Shown one piece after another: positions 63,401 through 64,000 of a stretch of 64,000 nt of DNA (within the stretch, counting starts at the first letter, position 1; every line of letters starts with the position of its first letter). Location of the stretch: the NCBI GenBank assembly GCA_942490985.1, contig CALNYW010000005.1, positions 696,241-760,240 of the forward strand, in the 5' to 3' direction. Below the pieces are notes generated by a model, which was not told the DNA's origin, did no database searches, and saw only the letters and a list, made by a program, of their open reading frames with translations. The position numbers and the translations under genes are program-made. The DNA is from Thiosocius sp942490985. GTDB taxonomy: Bacteria > Pseudomonadota > Gammaproteobacteria > Chromatiales > Chromatiaceae.

Positions 63401-64000
63401 CGCTGACGCTGGGCACGGCGACCCCGATCACCGATGGCAGCAATGCGATCGGCGAGCTGACCGTGAACGCGGATGGCAGCTATGCCTTTACGCCGGCGCC
63501 GAACTACAACGGCGCGGTGCCGCCGATCAGCTACGTGATCGTGGATGACAACGATCCGAGCGATACGGACAGCTCGACGCTGACGATCACGGTGGATGCG
63601 GTGACCGATGGCATCGTCGATGGTGACGAGCCGGTGAGCACGCCGGAAGATACCCCGATCAGTGGCGACCTGTTTGCGAACCTGACGGATGCGGACAGCA
63701 GCTCGCACTCGATCAGCAGTGCCACGGTCGATACGGATGGTGACGGCAACCCGGATACGCTGACGCTGGGCACGGCGACCCTGATCACCGATGGCAGCAA
63801 TGCGATCGGCGAGCTGACCGTGAACGCGGATGGCAGCTATGCCTTTACGCCGGCGCCGAACTACAACGGCGCGGTGCCGCCGATCAGCTACGTGATCGTG
63901 GATGACAACGATCCGAGCGATACGGACAGCTCGACGCTGACGATCACGGTGGATGCGGTGACCGATGGCATCGTCGATGGTGACGAGCCGGTGAGCACGC
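51445..64000 (+). CDS. lapA: Giant Lap-type surface adhesin with retention module (open at the right edge)
   Basis: At least 4185 residues are encoded with no stop before the window ends. The start ATG at 51445 follows CGGAG. Residues 1-130 are a LapA/BapA-type retention module (VSGRVVAIGADGVERQLVVGD, VYADDLVKTVGRSTVVIALNDGT) with a PAAG site at 116-119 and an IAAG at 103-106. Residues about 174-262 form an Ig-like domain; 263-360 form a divergent cadherin-like repeat (VNAVNDAPDAVDDTVS...FTPAPNYNG). From 361 on come identical 119-residue units. It would be exported by the ABC/membrane-fusion pair upstream and hold the cell to surfaces or neighbours. No stop, secretion signal or C-terminal RTX part is visible here. 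Confidence 0.93.
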   Translation, partial: MAESTVSNTAPVAIGEVQQVSGRVVAIGADGVERQLVVGDLVYADDLVKTVGRSTVVIALNDGTRFDLGRESEALLDDAVYSDDIEAVRAAAVVDIAELQRAIAAGADPAEITDAPAAGDIQGSAAESLQDAVGVDRTGRVGVVEAGFETRGLEQVFDELFFDDVELSEAGEAGPVITVDAPDNTADTTPTITGTTDAEPGSIVTLVVTDRLGGTQTLEAEVQDDGSYSVDVERAMPEGPYTVEATVEDEAGNTATATDLGSVNAVNDAPDAVDDTVSTSEDTPLTLTAVDIVDPNDTDLDMDTLTISGVSSPSNGTVSFDAVSGEVTFTPAPNYNGVASFDYTISDGNGGSDTATVTVNVDAVTDGIVDGDEPVSTPEDTPISGDLFANLTDADSSSHSISSATVDTDGDGNPDTLTLGTATPITDGSNAIGELTVNADGSYAFTPAPNYNGAVPPISYVIVDDNDPSDTDSSTLTITVDAVTDGIVDGDEPVSTPEDTPISGDLFANLTDADSSSHSISSATVDTDGDGNPDTLTLGTATPITDGSNAIGELTVNADGSYAFTPAPNYNGAVPPISYVIVDDNDPSDTDSSTLTITVDAVTDGIVDGDEPVSTPEDTPISGDLFANLTDADSSSHSISSATVDTDGDGNPDTLTLGTATPITDGSNAIGELTVNADGSYAFTPAPNYNGAVPPISYVIVDDNDPSDTDSSTLTITVDAVTDGIVDGDEPVSTPEDTPISGDLFANLTDADSSSHSISSATVDTDGDGNPDTLTLGTATPITDGSNAIGELTVNADGSYAFTPAPNYNGAVPPISYVIVDDNDPSDTDSSTLTITVDAVTDGIVDGDEPVSTPEDTPISGDLFANLTDADSSSHSISSATVDTDGDGNPDTLTLGTATPITDGSNAIGELTVNADGSYAFTPAPNYNGAVPPISYVIVDDNDPSDTDSSTLTITVDAVTDGIVDGDEPVSTPEDTPISGDLFANLTDADSSSHSISSATVDTDGDGNPDTLTLGTATPITDGSNAIGELTVNADGSYAFTPAPNYNGAVPPISYVIVDDNDPSDTDSSTLTITVDAVTDGIVDGDEPVSTPEDTPISGDLFANLTDADSSSHSISSATVDTDGDGNPDTLTLGTATPITDGSNAIGELTVNADGSYAFTPAPNYNGAVPPISYVIVDDNDPSDTDSSTLTITVDAVTDGIVDGDEPVSTPEDTPISGDLFANLTDADSSSHSISSATVDTDGDGNPDTLTLGTATPITDGSNAIGELTVNADGSYAFTPAPNYNGAVPPISYVIVDDNDPSDTDSSTLTITVDAVTDGIVDGDEPVSTPEDTPISGDLFANLTDADSSSHSISSATVDTDGDGNPDTLTLGTATPITDGSNAIGELTVNADGSYAFTPAPNYNGAVPPISYVIVDDNDPSDTDSSTLTITVDAVTDGIVDGDEPVSTPEDTPISGDLFANLTDADSSSHSISSATVDTDGDGNPDTLTLGTATPITDGSNAIGELTVNADGSYAFTPAPNYNGAVPPISYVIVDDNDPSDTDSSTLTITVDAVTDGIVDGDEPVSTPEDTPISGDLFANLTDADSSSHSISSATVDTDGDGNPDTLTLGTATPITDGSNAIGELTVNADGSYAFTPAPNYNGAVPPISYVIVDDNDPSDTDSSTLTITVDAVTDGIVDGDEPVSTPEDTPISGDLFANLTDADSSSHSISSATVDTDGDGNPDTLTLGTATPITDGSNAIGELTVNADGSYAFTPAPNYNGAVPPISYVIVDDNDPSDTDSSTLTITVDAVTDGIVDGDEPVSTPEDTPISGDLFANLTDADSSSHSISSATVDTDGDGNPDTLTLGTATPITDGSNAIGELTVNADGSYAFTPAPNYNGAVPPISYVIVDDNDPSDTDSSTLTITVDAVTDGIVDGDEPVSTPEDTPISGDLFANLTDADSSSHSISSATVDTDGDGNPDTLTLGTATPITDGSNAIGELTVNADGSYAFTPAPNYNGAVPPISYVIVDDNDPSDTDSSTLTITVDAVTDGIVDGDEPVSTPEDTPISGDLFANLTDADSSSHSISSATVDTDGDGNPDTLTLGTATPITDGSNAIGELTVNADGSYAFTPAPNYNGAVPPISYVIVDDNDPSDTDSSTLTITVDAVTDGIVDGDEPVSTPEDTPISGDLFANLTDADSSSHSISSATVDTDGDGNPDTLTLGTATPITDGSNAIGELTVNADGSYAFTPAPNYNGAVPPISYVIVDDNDPSDTDSSTLTITVDAVTDGIVDGDEPVSTPEDTPISGDLFANLTDADSSSHSISSATVDTDGDGNPDTLTLGTATPITDGSNAIGELTVNADGSYAFTPAPNYNGAVPPISYVIVDDNDPSDTDSSTLTITVDAVTDGIVDGDEPVSTPEDTPISGDLFANLTDADSSSHSISSATVDTDGDGNPDTLTLGTATPITDGSNAIGELTVNADGSYAFTPAPNYNGAVPPISYVIVDDNDPSDTDSSTLTITVDAVTDGIVDGDEPVSTPEDTPISGDLFANLTDADSSSHSISSATVDTDGDGNPDTLTLGTATPITDGSNAIGELTVNADGSYAFTPAPNYNGAVPPISYVIVDDNDPSDTDSSTLTITVDAVTDGIVDGDEPVSTPEDTPISGDLFANLTDADSSSHSISSATVDTDGDGNPDTLTLGTATPITDGSNAIGELTVNADGSYAFTPAPNYNGAVPPISYVIVDDNDPSDTDSSTLTITVDAVTDGIVDGDEPVSTPEDTPISGDLFANLTDADSSSHSISSATVDTDGDGNPDTLTLGTATPITDGSNAIGELTVNADGSYAFTPAPNYNGAVPPISYVIVDDNDPSDTDSSTLTITVDAVTDGIVDGDEPVSTPEDTPISGDLFANLTDADSSSHSISSATVDTDGDGNPDTLTLGTATPITDGSNAIGELTVNADGSYAFTPAPNYNGAVPPISYVIVDDNDPSDTDSSTLTITVDAVTDGIVDGDEPVSTPEDTPISGDLFANLTDADSSSHSISSATVDTDGDGNPDTLTLGTATPITDGSNAIGELTVNADGSYAFTPAPNYNGAVPPISYVIVDDNDPSDTDSSTLTITVDAVTDGIVDGDEPVSTPEDTPISGDLFANLTDADSSSHSISSATVDTDGDGNPDTLTLGTATPITDGSNAIGELTVNADGSYAFTPAPNYNGAVPPISYVIVDDNDPSDTDSSTLTITVDAVTDGIVDGDEPVSTPEDTPISGDLFANLTDADSSSHSISSATVDTDGDGNPDTLTLGTATPITDGSNAIGELTVNADGSYAFTPAPNYNGAVPPISYVIVDDNDPSDTDSSTLTITVDAVTDGIVDGDEPVSTPEDTPISGDLFANLTDADSSSHSISSATVDTDGDGNPDTLTLGTATPITDGSNAIGELTVNADGSYAFTPAPNYNGAVPPISYVIVDDNDPSDTDSSTLTITVDAVTDGIVDGDEPVSTPEDTPISGDLFANLTDADSSSHSISSATVDTDGDGNPDTLTLGTATPNTDGSNAIGELTVNADGSYAFTPAPNYNGAVPPISYVIVDDNDPSDTDSSTLTITVDAVTDGIVDGDEPVSTPEDTPISGDLFANLTDADSSSHSISSATVDTDGDGNPDTLTLGTATPITDGSNAIGELTVNADGSYAFTPAPNYNGAVPPISYVIVDDNDPSDTDSSTLTITVDAVTDGIVDGDEPVSTPEDTPISGDLFANLTDADSSSHSISSATVDTDGDGNPDTLTLGTATPITDGSNAIGELTVNADGSYAFTPAPNYNGAVPPISYVIVDDNDPSDTDSSTLTITVDAVTDGIVDGDEPVSTPEDTPISGDLFANLTDADSSSHSISSATVDTDGDGNPDTLTLGTATPITDGSNAIGELTVNADGSYAFTPAPNYNGAVPPISYVIVDDNDPSDTDSSTLTITVDAVTDGIVDGDEPVSTPEDTRISGDLFANLTDADSSSHSISSATVDTDGDGNPDTLTLGTATPITDGSNAIGELTVNADGSYAFTPAPNYNGAVPPISYVIVDDNDPSDTDSSTLTITVDAVTDGIVDGDEPVSTPEDTPISGDLFANLTDADSSSHSISSATVDTDGDGNPDTLTLGTATLITDGSNAIGELTVNADGSYAFTPAPNYNGAVPPISYVIVDDNDPSDTDSSTLTITVDAVTDGIVDGDEPVST
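51790..51801 (+). other. Predicted LapG protease cleavage motif (PAAG)
   Basis: Codons for Pro-Ala-Ala-Gly (residues 116-119 of the adhesin), within the TAAG/PAAG-type motif cut by the periplasmic protease LapG when cyclic-di-GMP falls. The position about 110-120 residues from the N-terminus matches known retention modules. Confidence 0.7.
52525..64000 (+). repeat. Tandem array of a 357-bp coding repeat, 32 full copies plus a partial one
   Basis: Unit starts are 52525, 52882, 53239 and so on every 357 bases; the 32nd full unit ends at 63948. Each encodes 119 residues (VDAVTDGIVDGDEPVSTPED ... DSSTLTIT), a cadherin/Ig-like fold with a calcium-type DTDGDGNPD loop and FTPAPNYNG near the end. 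Apart from three changes (62000 T to A, 63299 C to G, 63782 C to T), the copies look identical. The array continues past the window. Confidence 0.97.

Noticed and set aside
51943..63708. A 3921-residue open frame on the minus strand across the adhesin repeats
   Set aside because: It is Arg/His/Val-rich, follows from the repeat unit being open in an antisense frame, has no ribosome site or neighbours, and lies opposite a clear adhesin gene.
52470..63800. A series of 89-residue minus-strand open frames, one per repeat
   Set aside because: They are shadows of the same 357-bp unit in another frame; nothing supports expression.
52525..64000. CRISPR array
   Set aside because: The unit is 357 bp with no unique spacers, is in frame with a protein, and no cas genes are present.

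Overview
The window looks like a chromosomal segment of a GC-rich gammaproteobacterium that respires or oxidises sulfur compounds, probably a Chromatiales-like lineage. The evidence is a polysulfide/thiosulfate reductase-type respiratory cluster, several rhodaneses, a persulfide-sensor-type ArsR repressor, and standard gammaproteobacterial gene orders (gpsA-secB-yibN next to gpmI-envC-ctpA-yibQ; ubiE-ubiJ-ubiB). The lineage is inferred from gene content only. I see no rRNA, tRNA, transposase or CRISPR array.

Layout. 1-1115: the 5' part of a class 1B pyrD (minus strand), with trmL diverging from it. 1508-12517: a plus-strand respiratory cluster. It encodes two multihaem cytochromes c, a Tat-exported Fe-S protein and a 10-TM NrfD-type subunit (a DsrO/DsrP-like set), then a triple rhodanese, a PsrABC-like molybdenum enzyme, a rhodanese-like lipoprotein and a cyclic-nucleotide-binding-domain protein. 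An FNR-like box lies upstream. 12910-16827: a small membrane protein, a GGDEF-EAL protein, and DUF924/DUF302 genes. 16891-22545: a copper-type RND efflux operon (CusA, CusB with three metal-binding repeats, a Cys/His-rich periplasmic protein, an HMA chaperone). 23121-25519: gpsA, secB, yibN and a SqrR/BigR-like repressor. 25823-32591: gpmI-envC-ctpA-yibQ-yajL and an unknown gene. 33104-41877: an SLC13 transporter, DUF2058, the ubiquinone genes ubiB/ubiJ/ubiE, DUF971 and membrane proteins. 41891-46597: a dihydroorotate-dehydrogenase-like protein and pyruvate:ferredoxin oxidoreductase, again with an FNR-like box.

47143-64000 is a Lap-type biofilm adhesion locus: a type I secretion ABC transporter, a membrane fusion protein, a LuxR-type regulator, and a giant adhesin that runs off the end of the window. 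The adhesin starts with a retention module carrying a PAAG site of the kind cut by LapG. From 52525 it consists of a 357-bp (119-residue) unit repeated 32 times in full, plus a partial unit. I found only three base differences in the whole array.

How the parts may work together: the respiratory cluster would connect the quinone pool (two NrfD proteins) with periplasmic sulfur carriers (rhodaneses) and multihaem electron carriers, using ubiquinone made by the Ubi proteins. The ArsR repressor may sense the reactive sulfur produced. The GGDEF-EAL protein could feed the cyclic-di-GMP signal that controls Lap-type adhesins; LapD, LapG and LapE are not in the window. The items I rate most worth following are the nine-gene sulfur cluster and the near-perfect adhesin repeat array.
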